From SCUB01 sp041918675 (GTDB taxonomy: Bacteria; Pseudomonadota; Alphaproteobacteria; Rhizobiales; Xanthobacteraceae), in the NCBI GenBank assembly GCA_041918675.1, contig JAYRVF010000006.1, positions 62,001 through 126,000 of the forward strand: a DNA stretch of 64,000 bases, in the 5' to 3' direction. Positions within the stretch are counted from its first letter, which is position 1, and the number at the start of each line of letters is the position of its first letter. Shown one piece after another: positions 16,072 through 24,826 of the stretch. Made by a program: the position numbers and the translations under genes. Under the pieces are notes generated by a model that did not search any database, had not been told where the DNA came from, and saw nothing but the letters and a program-made list of their open reading frames with translations.

Positions 16072-18777
16072 ATGACCACCCGCAACCTCGACGCCCTGTT
16101 CAACCCGAAATCCATCGCGCTGATCGGCGCCAGCAACCAGCCCCATTCGGTCGGCGCGGTGCTGGCCTCGAACCTGATCGAGGCGGGATTTCGCGGACCG
16201 ATCATGCCGGTCAATCCGCATGAGCAGGCGATCCATTCGATCCTGAATTACCAGACCGTCGCGGACCTGCCGGCTATTCCCGAGCTCGCGGTGATCTGCA
16301 CGCCGCCGCCGGCGGTGCCGAGCCTCATCAGCCAGCTCGGCGAGCGCGGCTGTCGCGCCGCCGTCATCATCACGGCCGGATTCGGCGAGGGCGACCAGAT
16401 CGCCGGCAAGGAACTTCGCACCGCGATGCTGGAAGCGTCCCGGCCGTATCTCATCCGCATCATCGGCCCCAACTGCCTGGGCTTCATCTCCCCGCATGTC
16501 GGCATCAATGCGAGCTTCGCCCAGCTCACGCCGCCGGCCGGCGACATCGCGTTTCTCACCCAATCCGGCGCGGTCGCCACCGCCATTCTCGACTGGGCCA
16601 CCCATCGCGGCATCGGCTTTTCCCACGTCGTCTCGCTCGGCGACATGAGCGACGTCGATTTCGGCGACCTGCTCGACTATCTCGCGCTCGATGCGCGGAC
16701 GCGATCGATCCTGCTCTATGTCGAGGCGATCACCAGCGCGCGCAAATTCATGTCGGCGGCGCGGATCGCCGCGCGCTCCAAGCCGGTGATCGTCATCAAG
16801 GCCGGCCGCAGCGACGCCGGCGCCAAGGCCGCGCTGTCGCACACCGGCGCGCTCGCCGGATCGGACGCCGTCTATGACGCCGCCTTCCGGCGCGTGGGCA
16901 TGCTGCGCGTCTTCAGCCTGCAGGAGTTGTTCGAGGCGGCCGCGACGCTCGCCTCGGGCATGAAGATTCCCGGCGAGCGGCTCGCCATCGTCACCAATGG
17001 CGGCGGCGTCGGCGTGCTGGCGACCGACGCGCTCAGCGATTTCGGCGGCGAGCTCGCCGAGCTCGATCCGGAAACGATCGCGGCGCTCGACAAGGCGCTG
17101 CCCTCGACCTGGTCGCACGGCAACCCCATCGACATTCTCGGCGACGCGTCCGGCAAGCGCTACAATCTCGCGCTCGAGGCGCTCGCCAACGACAAGAGCC
17201 GCGACGCCGTGCTCGTGCTCAATTGTCCGACCGCGGTCGCCGACAGTCTGGAGGCGGCCAAGGCCGTCGTCGAAACGGCGAACCGCTTCTCCGACATGCG
17301 CATCCTGACGTCGTGGCTCGGCGAAAGCGCGGCCGCGCAGGCCCGCCGCCTGTTCACGCAGCATCGCATACCGACCTATGAGACTCCCGATCAGGCCGTC
17401 CGCGCCTTCATGCATCTGGTGCGCAACCGCCGCAACCACGACCTGCTGATGCAGACGCCGCCCTCGATCAGCGCGGTCAAACCCGACCGCGCCACGGTCA
17501 AGGACATCATCCGCGACGCGCTGGAGGAAGGCCGCGCCATCCTGACCGCGGTCGAATCCAAGAAGATCCTGAGCGCCTACGGAATACCCGTGCTCGAAAC
17601 CCAGACCGCCGCCGACCCCGCCGAGGCCGCGCGGATGGCCGCGACCATCGGCTTTCCGGTGGCGCTCAAGGTGCTCTCGGCCGACATCACGCACAAATCC
17701 GACGTCGGCGGGGTCCGCCTCTCTCTCGCCTCGGGCGAAGCCGTCGAGCGGGCGGCGCGCGAAATGGTCGAGACGGTCCAGCGCCGCGCGCCGGGCGCGC
17801 GCGTCGACGGCTTCATGGTGGAGGCGATGGTGCGCCGTCCCTTCGCCCAGGAACTGATCGCCGGCGTCGCCCATGACGATGTCTTCGGCCCGGTCATTCT
17901 GTTCGGCGAGGGCGGCATCAGCGTCGAGGTCGTCGGCGACCGCGCCATCGGCCTGCCGCCGCTCAACTTCGTTCTCGCCGAGGAACTGATCGGCCGCACG
18001 CGCGTCTCCAAGCTCCTGCGCGGCTACCGCAACCAGCCCGCCGCCAATCAGGACGCGATCCGCGCCGCGCTGGTGGCCGTCTCGCAGCTCGCGATCGACT
18101 TCGACGAGATCGAGGAACTCGATATCAATCCGCTGCTGGCCGATCAGGACGGCGTCATCGCGCTCGACGCGCGGATCGCGCTCAAGCCGTCCGCCGAAAT
18201 TCCCGGCCGGCGTCTGGCGATCCGGCCCTATCCGAGCGAACTCGAACACGCGCTGGCGCTGTCGGACGGCTCCAGCCTGTTGCTGCGCCCGATCCGCCCC
18301 GAGGACGAGCCGCTGCTGGTGGCGATGTTCGCCAAATCCTCGCGCGAGGACATCAGGCTGCGGTTCTTCGCGCCGCTCAGGGAATTCTCCCACGCCTTCG
18401 CCGCGCGCCTGACCCAGATCGACTACGATCGCGAAATGGCGCTCTGCGCGATGAGCCCGCCGGAGGCGGGGCCCGAGGAGATGATCGGCGCCGTCCGCCT
18501 GATCATCGATCCGAACGGCGAGTCGGCGGAGTTCGCCGTCTTCGTGCGGACGGACTACAAGGGGCGCGGTCTCGGCTACAGGCTGATGGCCGAGATTCTC
18601 GCTTACGCCTACGGGCGCAATGTCGGGCACATCTTCGGCGAGGTGCTGGCGGAAAATTCCTCCATGCTCAACGTCGCCGAGGCGCTCGGCTTCAAATTGA
18701 CGCGCTCGCGCGACGATCCCGGCGTGGTCCATGTCGACCTGCCGCTCACCGCGCCGCCCTCCGGCACCGGTCGGTAA
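16072..18777 (+). CDS. ADP-forming acyl-CoA synthetase domain fused to GNAT acetyltransferase (Pat/YfiQ type)
   Basis: A 901-residue multidomain protein. A CoA-binding domain starts with PKSIALIGASNQPHSVG near residue 10. A succinyl-CoA ligase-like domain has LSHTGALAGSD with His257 in the phosphohistidine position. An ATP-grasp domain lies at about 480-700 (FPVALKVLSADITHKSDVGGV). A C-terminal GNAT domain (about 730-890) has the acetyl-CoA loop DYKGRGLGYRLM. This order is that of the bacterial protein lysine acetyltransferase Pat, which acetylates and inactivates acetyl-CoA synthetase; the ligase part is often catalytically dead there. The retained His leaves true acyl-CoA synthetase activity open. 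Confidence 0.9.
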   Translation: MTTRNLDALFNPKSIALIGASNQPHSVGAVLASNLIEAGFRGPIMPVNPHEQAIHSILNYQTVADLPAIPELAVICTPPPAVPSLISQLGERGCRAAVIITAGFGEGDQIAGKELRTAMLEASRPYLIRIIGPNCLGFISPHVGINASFAQLTPPAGDIAFLTQSGAVATAILDWATHRGIGFSHVVSLGDMSDVDFGDLLDYLALDARTRSILLYVEAITSARKFMSAARIAARSKPVIVIKAGRSDAGAKAALSHTGALAGSDAVYDAAFRRVGMLRVFSLQELFEAAATLASGMKIPGERLAIVTNGGGVGVLATDALSDFGGELAELDPETIAALDKALPSTWSHGNPIDILGDASGKRYNLALEALANDKSRDAVLVLNCPTAVADSLEAAKAVVETANRFSDMRILTSWLGESAAAQARRLFTQHRIPTYETPDQAVRAFMHLVRNRRNHDLLMQTPPSISAVKPDRATVKDIIRDALEEGRAILTAVESKKILSAYGIPVLETQTAADPAEAARMAATIGFPVALKVLSADITHKSDVGGVRLSLASGEAVERAAREMVETVQRRAPGARVDGFMVEAMVRRPFAQELIAGVAHDDVFGPVILFGEGGISVEVVGDRAIGLPPLNFVLAEELIGRTRVSKLLRGYRNQPAANQDAIRAALVAVSQLAIDFDEIEELDINPLLADQDGVIALDARIALKPSAEIPGRRLAIRPYPSELEHALALSDGSSLLLRPIRPEDEPLLVAMFAKSSREDIRLRFFAPLREFSHAFAARLTQIDYDREMALCAMSPPEAGPEEMIGAVRLIIDPNGESAEFAVFVRTDYKGRGLGYRLMAEILAYAYGRNVGHIFGEVLAENSSMLNVAEALGFKLTRSRDDPGVVHVDLPLTAPPSGTGR

Positions 18778-18878
18778 GGTCCGGCGCCGATCCGCCGGCC
18801 TCGACAGCGCTGGCCCGCGCCGACGAAAAATGCGAAAGGAATGCCCGGTCGCGACACGCCCCGACCCGGGAGGCCAGC

Positions 18879-19535
18879 TTGATCTCGTTTCCACGATCCT
18901 TGCGCGACGGCTATCTGGCGTTCGCCACGCAGCGCCTGCCGGCCGAACAGGCACGGTTCCGCGAACTGGCCGAGCGCGGCCAGTCGCCGAAAATCATGAT
19001 CATCGGCTGCAGCGATTCGCGCGTGTCGCCGGAGGTGATCTTCGACGCGCGGCCGGGCGAGCTGTTCGTCGTGCGCAACGTCGCCAATCTGGTGCCACCC
19101 TATTCGCCGGACGACGCCTATCACGGCGTCTCGGCGGCGCTGGAATTCGCCGTTCAGGTGCTCCACGTCCAGCACATCCTCGTGCTCGGCCACGAGCGAT
19201 GCGGCGGCGTGCGCGCCTTCGTCGAGGAAGGCGCCCCGCTGTCGCCGGGCGATTTCATCGGCAAATGGATGTCGCTGATGGCGCCGGCGGCGACCGCGGC
19301 AGGCCCGCGGGGCGCCGATTCTCTCGCCGACTTCCTGACCCGTCTCGAACAGGCCTCGATCGTCAAGAGCCTCGACAATCTCATGACCTTTCCATGCATC
19401 CGCATCCTCGCCGAGCGCGACAGGATCGGCCTGCATGGGGCCTATTTCGGCGTGGCGAGCGGCGCGCTCGCGGTGCTCGATCGCGCCAGCGGCAAGTTCG
19501 AACAGGTGGGCGCGGGCGACTCAGTGATCCGATGA
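18879..19535 (+). CDS. Beta-class carbonic anhydrase
   Basis: A 218-residue zinc enzyme interconverting CO2 and bicarbonate in the cytoplasm. The zinc ligands are Cys44 (GCSDSRVSPE), His105 and Cys108 (GHERCGG), with the Asp46-Arg48 dyad. RNVANLVPPY and HGVSAALEFAV are family motifs. The best start is the rare TTG at 18879, preceded by GGGAGGCCAGC; no ATG gives the right N-terminus. Its last 15 bases overlap the converging YqhA-family gene. It probably supplies bicarbonate to carboxylases. Confidence 0.93.
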   Translation: MISFPRSLRDGYLAFATQRLPAEQARFRELAERGQSPKIMIIGCSDSRVSPEVIFDARPGELFVVRNVANLVPPYSPDDAYHGVSAALEFAVQVLHVQHILVLGHERCGGVRAFVEEGAPLSPGDFIGKWMSLMAPAATAAGPRGADSLADFLTRLEQASIVKSLDNLMTFPCIRILAERDRIGLHGAYFGVASGALAVLDRASGKFEQVGAGDSVIR

Positions 19536-20096
19536 GGCGCTTGCGTGGCCGCCGGAAAAACGGTCCGACAGCGCCAGCAGCACCGTCGAGGCCACGAACA
19601 CGAGGTGAATGCCGATCAGCCAGGCGAGCTTTTCGCTGGTGTACTTGTCGATGTTCATGAACGCCTTGAGCACCTGGATCGCCGAGATCGCGACGATCGA
19701 CGCGAGCAGCTTCTGCTTGAGCCCGGAAAAATCGATCTTCGTCATCCATTCCGGCCAGTCGGGATGACCCCGCGGATCGATGCGGGAAACGAAGTTTTCA
19801 TAGCCCGAGAACACCACGATCAGCACCAGATTGCCCGTCAGCGACAGATCGATCATCGACAACACGCCGAGAATAACGTCGCTCTCGCTGGCGTTCGGAA
19901 TGTGGACGACGAATTCGGCGAGCAGGACGAAAAACTTGTAGAGCAGAACCGCCAGACTGATGATGAGCCCGAAATAGAAGGGCGCCATCAGCCAGCGGCT
20001 GTTGAACAGCGCCGCCTCGAAAACCATCTCGACGCGTTTGCCGACCGATGTGACCGCGCCGGATTCGACGGACGGGATTTGGTCCTTCTGCGTCAT
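19521..20096 (-). CDS. YqhA/UPF0114 family membrane protein
   Basis: A 191-residue inner-membrane protein with four hydrophobic segments, starting SVGKRVEMVFEAALFNSRWLMAPFYFGLIISLAVLLYKF. VHIPNASESDVILGVLSMIDLSLTGNLVLIVVFSGYENFVSRID and SGLKQKLLASIVAISAIQVLKAFMN are characteristic of the UPF0114 (TIGR00645) family. The function is unknown in the family. The 3' end overlaps the carbonic anhydrase gene by 15 bases on the other strand. Confidence 0.88.
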   Translation of the reverse strand: MTQKDQIPSVESGAVTSVGKRVEMVFEAALFNSRWLMAPFYFGLIISLAVLLYKFFVLLAEFVVHIPNASESDVILGVLSMIDLSLTGNLVLIVVFSGYENFVSRIDPRGHPDWPEWMTKIDFSGLKQKLLASIVAISAIQVLKAFMNIDKYTSEKLAWLIGIHLVFVASTVLLALSDRFSGGHASASSDH

Positions 20097-20173
20097 GACG
20101 GCCTTCCGACGTTCGCCGCGAGCGGCATGTCACGCTAATGTAGCACGGACCGAGGCCTTGTCGGCGGCGCCGA

Positions 20174-21208
20174 TCAAGCCGCCTTTTTCTTGGCCGTGAT
20201 CAGTTTGCGGTTGATCAGGCACTCCGCGATCTGGATCGCGTTGAGCGCCGCGCCCTTGCGCAGATTGTCCGACACGCACCACAGCGACAGGCCGTTTTCC
20301 ACCGTCGCGTCCTCGCGGATGCGGCTGATATAGGTGGCGTCCTCGCCGGCCGCCTCGTAGGGCGTGGCGTAGCCGCCCGGCTCCGGCTTGTCGATGACGA
20401 GGCAGCCCGGAGCCTTGCGCAACAGCTCGCGCGCCTCGTCGGCCGTGATCGGATTTTCGAATTCGATGGTAACCGCCTCGGAATGGCTGATGAACACCGG
20501 CACGCGCACGCATGTCGCCGTCAGCTTGATCGCCGGGTCGAGAATCTTCTTGGTCTCGACCATCATCTTCCATTCTTCCTTGGTGTAGCCGTCCTCCATG
20601 AAGACGTCGATCTGCGGAATCAGGTTGAAGGCGATCCGCTTCGGAAACTTCTTGGTCTCGATCTCGCTCGCGGTGAACACGGCCTTGGTCTGCGCGAACA
20701 GCTCGTCCATCGCGTCCTTGCCGGCGCCGGAAACGGATTGATAGGTCGAGACCACGACGCGCTTGATCCGCGCCTTGTCGTGCAGCGGCTTGAGCGCGAC
20801 GACGAGCTGGGCGGTCGAGCAATTGGGATTGGCGATGATGCCCTTCTTGGTGTAGCCGGCGACCGCGTCGGCGTTGACCTCGGGCACGACCAGCGGAACG
20901 TCCGGGTCCATGCGCCAGGTCGACGAATTGTCGATGACCACGGCGCCCCGCGCGGCGATCTTGGGCGACCATTCCTTCGAGATCGCGCCGCCGGCCGACA
21001 TCAGGCAGATGTCGACGTCGGCGAAATCGTAATTGTCGAGCGCGTTGACCTTGAGCGTCTTGTCGCCGAAGGAAACCTCGACGCCCAGGCTGCGACGCGA
21101 CGCCACCGCGACGACCTCGTCGGCCGGGAAGCTGCGTTCGCTCAAAATCTGGAGCATCTCCCGGCCGACATTGCCGGTGGCTCCCACTACCGCGACTTTG
21201 TAACCCAT
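20174..21208 (-). CDS. asd: Aspartate-semialdehyde dehydrogenase
   Basis: Asd reduces aspartyl phosphate to aspartate semialdehyde for lysine, threonine, methionine and diaminopimelate synthesis. The 344-residue protein has the NADP-binding VVGATGNVGREML and the catalytic Cys130 in ANPNCSTAQL. SVSGAGKDAMDELF and RVPVFISHSEAVTIEFE follow, with the catalytic His in the latter. The ATG at 21208 lies 7 bases from GGAGAG; an adjacent ATG at 21211 would add one Met. Location near leu genes is usual for the order. Confidence 0.96.
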   Translation of the reverse strand: MGYKVAVVGATGNVGREMLQILSERSFPADEVVAVASRRSLGVEVSFGDKTLKVNALDNYDFADVDICLMSAGGAISKEWSPKIAARGAVVIDNSSTWRMDPDVPLVVPEVNADAVAGYTKKGIIANPNCSTAQLVVALKPLHDKARIKRVVVSTYQSVSGAGKDAMDELFAQTKAVFTASEIETKKFPKRIAFNLIPQIDVFMEDGYTKEEWKMMVETKKILDPAIKLTATCVRVPVFISHSEAVTIEFENPITADEARELLRKAPGCLVIDKPEPGGYATPYEAAGEDATYISRIREDATVENGLSLWCVSDNLRKGAALNAIQIAECLINRKLITAKKKAA

Positions 21209-21318
21209 CATTCACTCTCCGCGGAAATAAGCCGCGTTGGCGCCGCCCCGATGAGGGAAGCGGAAGCGCTTCTATGCGAGAAATCGGCCGAACACAACGC
21301 CGAGATAGTGGAGCGCGC

Positions 21319-22104
21319 ATGCGTCCGGCCCTGCGCGATTTCGCCGACGAGCTGCATGCCATCCTTGTCAGGATCATGGCCTATGCGTGCGGCATCATGC
21401 TGCTCGCGCTGATCGTCGTCGACCTGATGGCGCGCGCCAACCCCGCCGCGCCCGCCGCCGCGATCGCTAGCCCGGCCCAAGAACAATGGACCGCGTCAAG
21501 CCGCCCGCACCCCGCGTTCGCCGTGCCGCTTGTGGAATTTGACGCATTTTCAAGCAATTATGAGATTTTTCGACATGCCGAAGGCGGTCGGCGGGACGTC
21601 ATGAGCTGGACCGAAACCGACGGTGTTCCGCTCGCCCGGATCGAAATCTACCGCCCCGGCGGCGAGATCGAGGCCTTCGCCCCGATGATCGCGGAAATGA
21701 CCGCCAAACTGGCCGGCATCGGCGGGAACGTACAGGCGGCCGGCGTCATCTCCTCGAAATTCGGCCCGATCCCGCTTGTGAGCTTCGAACGGCCGGAAAA
21801 CGGCCAGTCCCTGCAATGTCTCGGCTTCGCGGCGACCTTCGACCAGCCGCGCCTTCGGATGACCGGCTGGTCCTGCCCCGCGCGCGCCCAGGCCCAGATC
21901 GGGCGGGCGCGGATCGTCTGCGCCATCGACCGGCTGACGCTTCTGTCGGCGGGAGGAGACCAGCGGCTTGCCGAGCTCTTCGCCCGCGCCGAACTCAAGC
22001 GCGGGGCCTGCGATTCAGGGGGCAATCTCCTTGCCCGCGTCCAGGACGACTGGCTGACCTCGCTCCAGGAGCCGCGGCTGCGCGGCCGCCTGGCGCGCGA
22101 ATAG
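21319..22104 (+). CDS. Membrane-anchored protein of unknown function, four-cysteine paralogue 1
   Basis: A 261-residue protein I cannot name. One membrane segment near the N-terminus (ILVRIMAYACGIMLLALIVVDLM, about 12-34) is followed by a soluble, probably periplasmic, domain. The C-terminal third carries cysteines in SLQCLGF, GWSCPA, RIVCAIDRLTL and RGAC. The same spacing and flanking residues occur in the next gene (KLCIAW, GWFCEA, ALACTLDKLVL, PQRC), so the two arose by tandem duplication. The start at 21319 follows GGAG and immediately precedes the membrane anchor. It is divergent from asd by about 110 bases. Confidence 0.7.
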   Translation: MRPALRDFADELHAILVRIMAYACGIMLLALIVVDLMARANPAAPAAAIASPAQEQWTASSRPHPAFAVPLVEFDAFSSNYEIFRHAEGGRRDVMSWTETDGVPLARIEIYRPGGEIEAFAPMIAEMTAKLAGIGGNVQAAGVISSKFGPIPLVSFERPENGQSLQCLGFAATFDQPRLRMTGWSCPARAQAQIGRARIVCAIDRLTLLSAGGDQRLAELFARAELKRGACDSGGNLLARVQDDWLTSLQEPRLRGRLARE

Positions 22105-22143
22105 ACCCGATCATCAAGGCAATCGTCGACGAAAGAGCGGAAC

Positions 22144-22896
22144 ATGCAAGCACCATCGATCGCCAGCGCGGCGACCACGGTCAACACATTCGTGCGTTTC
22201 TTCTTCTATCTTTTCGGCATGCTCGTCTTCGCCGGGATCGCGTATTTCATGCAATCCTTCTGGAAGGCGTGGCCGAAGGTGCATAACACGTCGCCGGCCT
22301 TCAGCGTTTCGGAACCGAAATTGGCGCGGCTGAACATGACCTCGCGCGTGATCACCAGCTTCGGCGACCGCGCGGAAATGCGCCAATACGGCCAGCCGCA
22401 CGACCGCGACACCGATCTGACGGTCGTCATGGTGCTGCCGCGCGAATCGGCCCAGATTCACACCCGCACATTCGCCGCCGAAATCGGAGAGCTTCGCCCC
22501 ATCCTGCGCGGCGCCTATTCGCTGACCCCCACTTATTACGATCTCGAAACCCGCTTCGGTTCCGTGCGCGCCGCCGAATTCACCGCCACGACCGATGGAC
22601 GGGCCAAGCTCTGCATCGCCTGGCTGACGCGCTTTGAAACGGCGGCGGTCTATCTCAAGGGATGGTTCTGCGAGGCCTCCGGCGCGCGGCCGTCGTTCCA
22701 GGCGCTCGCCTGCACGCTCGACAAGCTCGTCCTCGATCACGACCTTTCCTCGCCGGAGGCGACCGCTTTTCTGCGCGAGCGCATGAAGCGTCCGCAGCGC
22801 TGCACGGCCGATCCGGTATCGCAGACCGTGGACACGCGCGCGCGATCGATGCCGGTCTCCACGCCCTTTACGAGGCCCCGCCCGCCGCGCTACTGA
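22144..22896 (+). CDS. Membrane-anchored protein of unknown function, four-cysteine paralogue 2
   Basis: A 250-residue protein with an N-terminal membrane helix (FVRFFFYLFGMLVFAGIAYFM, about 17-37) and a soluble domain. It shares with the preceding gene FG....EF, the aromatic GW-C and four cysteines with the same order, and helix positions such as LRERMKRPQRC against LFARAELKRGAC. The cysteines could form two disulfides if the domain is periplasmic. The C-terminal tail is Arg/Pro/Thr-rich. It starts 39 bases after the first paralogue and is probably cotranscribed. Function unknown. Confidence 0.7.
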   Translation: MQAPSIASAATTVNTFVRFFFYLFGMLVFAGIAYFMQSFWKAWPKVHNTSPAFSVSEPKLARLNMTSRVITSFGDRAEMRQYGQPHDRDTDLTVVMVLPRESAQIHTRTFAAEIGELRPILRGAYSLTPTYYDLETRFGSVRAAEFTATTDGRAKLCIAWLTRFETAAVYLKGWFCEASGARPSFQALACTLDKLVLDHDLSSPEATAFLRERMKRPQRCTADPVSQTVDTRARSMPVSTPFTRPRPPRY

Positions 22897-23051
22897 CCGG
22901 ACGGGGCGCGGCGCTTCCCCCGTTTGCGCCGGAACCGTGGCGGAACGAGCGGGAAAATTCCTTGTGGGAAGGCTCCGCGCCCAGCTAAAGTGCGCCGCAA
23001 TATGGATTCCATCCGGCTGACACCGCCGGAGCCAAGCATCAAGAGGACGCG

Positions 23052-23381
23052 ATGAAATCGAACTGGTTGGTTCTGGCGATCGGCGCGGCGGCATTTCTGG
23101 CGAGCGGTTTCGCCGCGACGCCGGCCGATGCCGGCAAGCGCAAATATTACACGCGCGGCGGCGTCAGCTATTCCTACAAGTCCGGCCCGCGCACCCGCGT
23201 CTACGTGACGCGCCGCTCCTGGCTCGATGCCGGAACCGAGGTGCTTCCGGGCGAGCGCAAGTTCACCGACTACGCCTTCCCGCCCGGCGTGAATTACGCC
23301 GATCAGATGGACCCGCGCGGTGGCTTCCGCCGTCAGCCGCTGCCCGATCCGTGGGATCTGCCCGGCGTTCCGAAATATTGA
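23052..23381 (+). CDS. Small secreted protein of unknown function
   Basis: A 109-residue protein with a Sec signal (MKSNWLVLAIGAAAFLASGFAATPADA). A Tyr/Arg-rich mature part follows: KRKYYTRGGVSYSYKSGPRTRVYVTRRSWLDAGTEVLPGE. It ends PDPWDLPGVP. AAGAGGACGCG precedes the ATG. Similar proteins seem common in Rhizobiales, but no function is known to me. A strong terminator follows 60 bases downstream, supporting a real monocistronic transcript. Confidence 0.65.
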   Translation: MKSNWLVLAIGAAAFLASGFAATPADAGKRKYYTRGGVSYSYKSGPRTRVYVTRRSWLDAGTEVLPGERKFTDYAFPPGVNYADQMDPRGGFRRQPLPDPWDLPGVPKY

Positions 23382-23440
23382 GGCGCGGGTGACGGCCGTG
23401 CGCGCGGCCGCATGTCAGGCGTTTCGAACCGAACAGCATT

Positions 23441-23472
23441 TCGCCCGGCGATCCGCCGGGCGATTTGCTTTT
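23441..23472 (+). terminator. Rho-independent terminator after the small secreted gene
   Basis: TCGCCCGGCG and CGCCGGGCGA form a perfect 10-bp stem with loop ATC, followed by TTTGCTTTT. It lies downstream of the gene ending at 23381 and faces the converging leuB. Confidence 0.8.
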
Positions 23473-23531
23473 GGGGCTTTTCCGGGCGCGCGCCCCGAGA
23501 GAGACCGCGTCGGCCGTGCCGGCGTTCGGCT

Positions 23532-24644
23532 TTACTTCGCGAGCGCCTCGATCTCGGTAAGGATCGCCTCGCCCATCCGCGCGGTGCCGACCGCCGTTTC
23601 GCCTTCCGACTTGATGTCGGCGGTGCGCAGGCCCTTGGCCAGGACATTGGCAATCGCCTCGTCGACCATGTCGGCCAGCCGGCCGAGGTCGAAGGAATAG
23701 CGCAGCGCCATGCCGAAGGAGGCAATCATGGCGATGGGATTGGCCGCTCCCTTGCCGGCGATGTCGGGCGCGGAGCCGTGCACCGGCTCGTACATCGCCT
23801 TGCGCTTGCCGCTGGCGCGATCGACCTCGCCGAGCGAGGCCGAGGGCAGCATGCCGAGCGAGCCGGTGAGCATCGCGGCGACATCGGACAGCATGTCGCC
23901 GAACAGATTGTCGGTGACGATCACGTCGAACTGCTTGGGCCAGCGCACGAGCTGCATGCCGCCGGCATCCGCCAGCATGTGCTCGAGCGCGACATCGGCG
24001 TATTCGCGCGCGTGAACCTGGGTGACGACCTCCTTCCACAGCACGCCCGACTTCATCACATTGTGCTTTTCCATCGAGGTGACCTTGTTGCGCCGCTTGC
24101 GAGCGAGATCGAACGCCACCCGCGCGATGCGCTCGATCTCGTGGGTGTCGTAGACCTGGGTGTCGACCGCCCGGCGCGCGCCGCCGCCGAGATCGGTGAT
24201 CGTCTTGGGCTCGCCGAAATAGACCCCGCCGGTGAGCTCGCGCACGATCATGATGTCGAGGCCTTCGACGAGCTCGCGCTTCAGGCTCGAAGCGTCGGCG
24301 AGCGCGGGATAGCACAGCGCCGGGCGCAGATTGGCGAACAGGCCGAGATCCTTGCGCAGGCGCAGAAGGCCGGCCTCCGGCCGCGCCTCGTACGGCACGT
24401 TCGCCCATTTCGGGCCGCCGACCGCGCCGAAGATGACCGCGTCGGCCGCGCTGGCGAGCGCCATCGTCGCGTCGGTGATCGCGACCTTGCTCGCGTCATA
24501 GGCCGCCCCGCCGACGAGCCCTTCCTCGATCTCGAACCGGGCAAGGCCCCGCCCATCGAGCCAGGCGATCAGCCGCTTGACCTCGGTCATGACTTCCGGG
24601 CCGATGCCGTCGCCGGGAAGGAGAAGAAGCTTGTGGGTTGCCAT
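23532..24644 (-). CDS. leuB: 3-isopropylmalate dehydrogenase
   Basis: LeuB oxidatively decarboxylates 3-isopropylmalate with NAD+ to give the leucine keto acid precursor. The 370-residue protein starts THKLLLLPGDGIGPEVM. It has GAVGGPKW, the substrate-binding LRLRKDLGLFANLRP, the RELTGGVYFGEPK loop, HNVMKSGVLWKEVV, the metal site DNLFGDMLSDVAAML, and GSAPDIAGKGAANP. The ATG at 24644 follows AGAAGGTGCGG; three codons upstream are unlikely to be used. It converges with the small secreted gene. Confidence 0.97.
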   Translation of the reverse strand: MATHKLLLLPGDGIGPEVMTEVKRLIAWLDGRGLARFEIEEGLVGGAAYDASKVAITDATMALASAADAVIFGAVGGPKWANVPYEARPEAGLLRLRKDLGLFANLRPALCYPALADASSLKRELVEGLDIMIVRELTGGVYFGEPKTITDLGGGARRAVDTQVYDTHEIERIARVAFDLARKRRNKVTSMEKHNVMKSGVLWKEVVTQVHAREYADVALEHMLADAGGMQLVRWPKQFDVIVTDNLFGDMLSDVAAMLTGSLGMLPSASLGEVDRASGKRKAMYEPVHGSAPDIAGKGAANPIAMIASFGMALRYSFDLGRLADMVDEAIANVLAKGLRTADIKSEGETAVGTARMGEAILTEIEALAK

Positions 24645-24826
24645 GGGCCGCACCTTCTGGTCCGCGTTGAAATTCCGCGCGGATTGCTAATCGGCAAACC
24701 CCCGCTTGACAAGATGCGCCCGCGCGGCCGGGACGGCGGCCGCGCCGGTGTGGGGCGAACGGCGACGGTATCGGGCATGCGGGCCCGCGCGAATCGCGCT
24801 TCACGGCGGCGGCGGAGTGTGAATTG

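Noticed and set aside
15907..18954. A 1015-codon open frame on the minus strand
   Set aside because: It lies opposite the synthetase/GNAT gene, which has clear motifs. Its translation is rich in Arg, Asp, Gly and His with no domain, as expected from antisense frames in GC-rich DNA.
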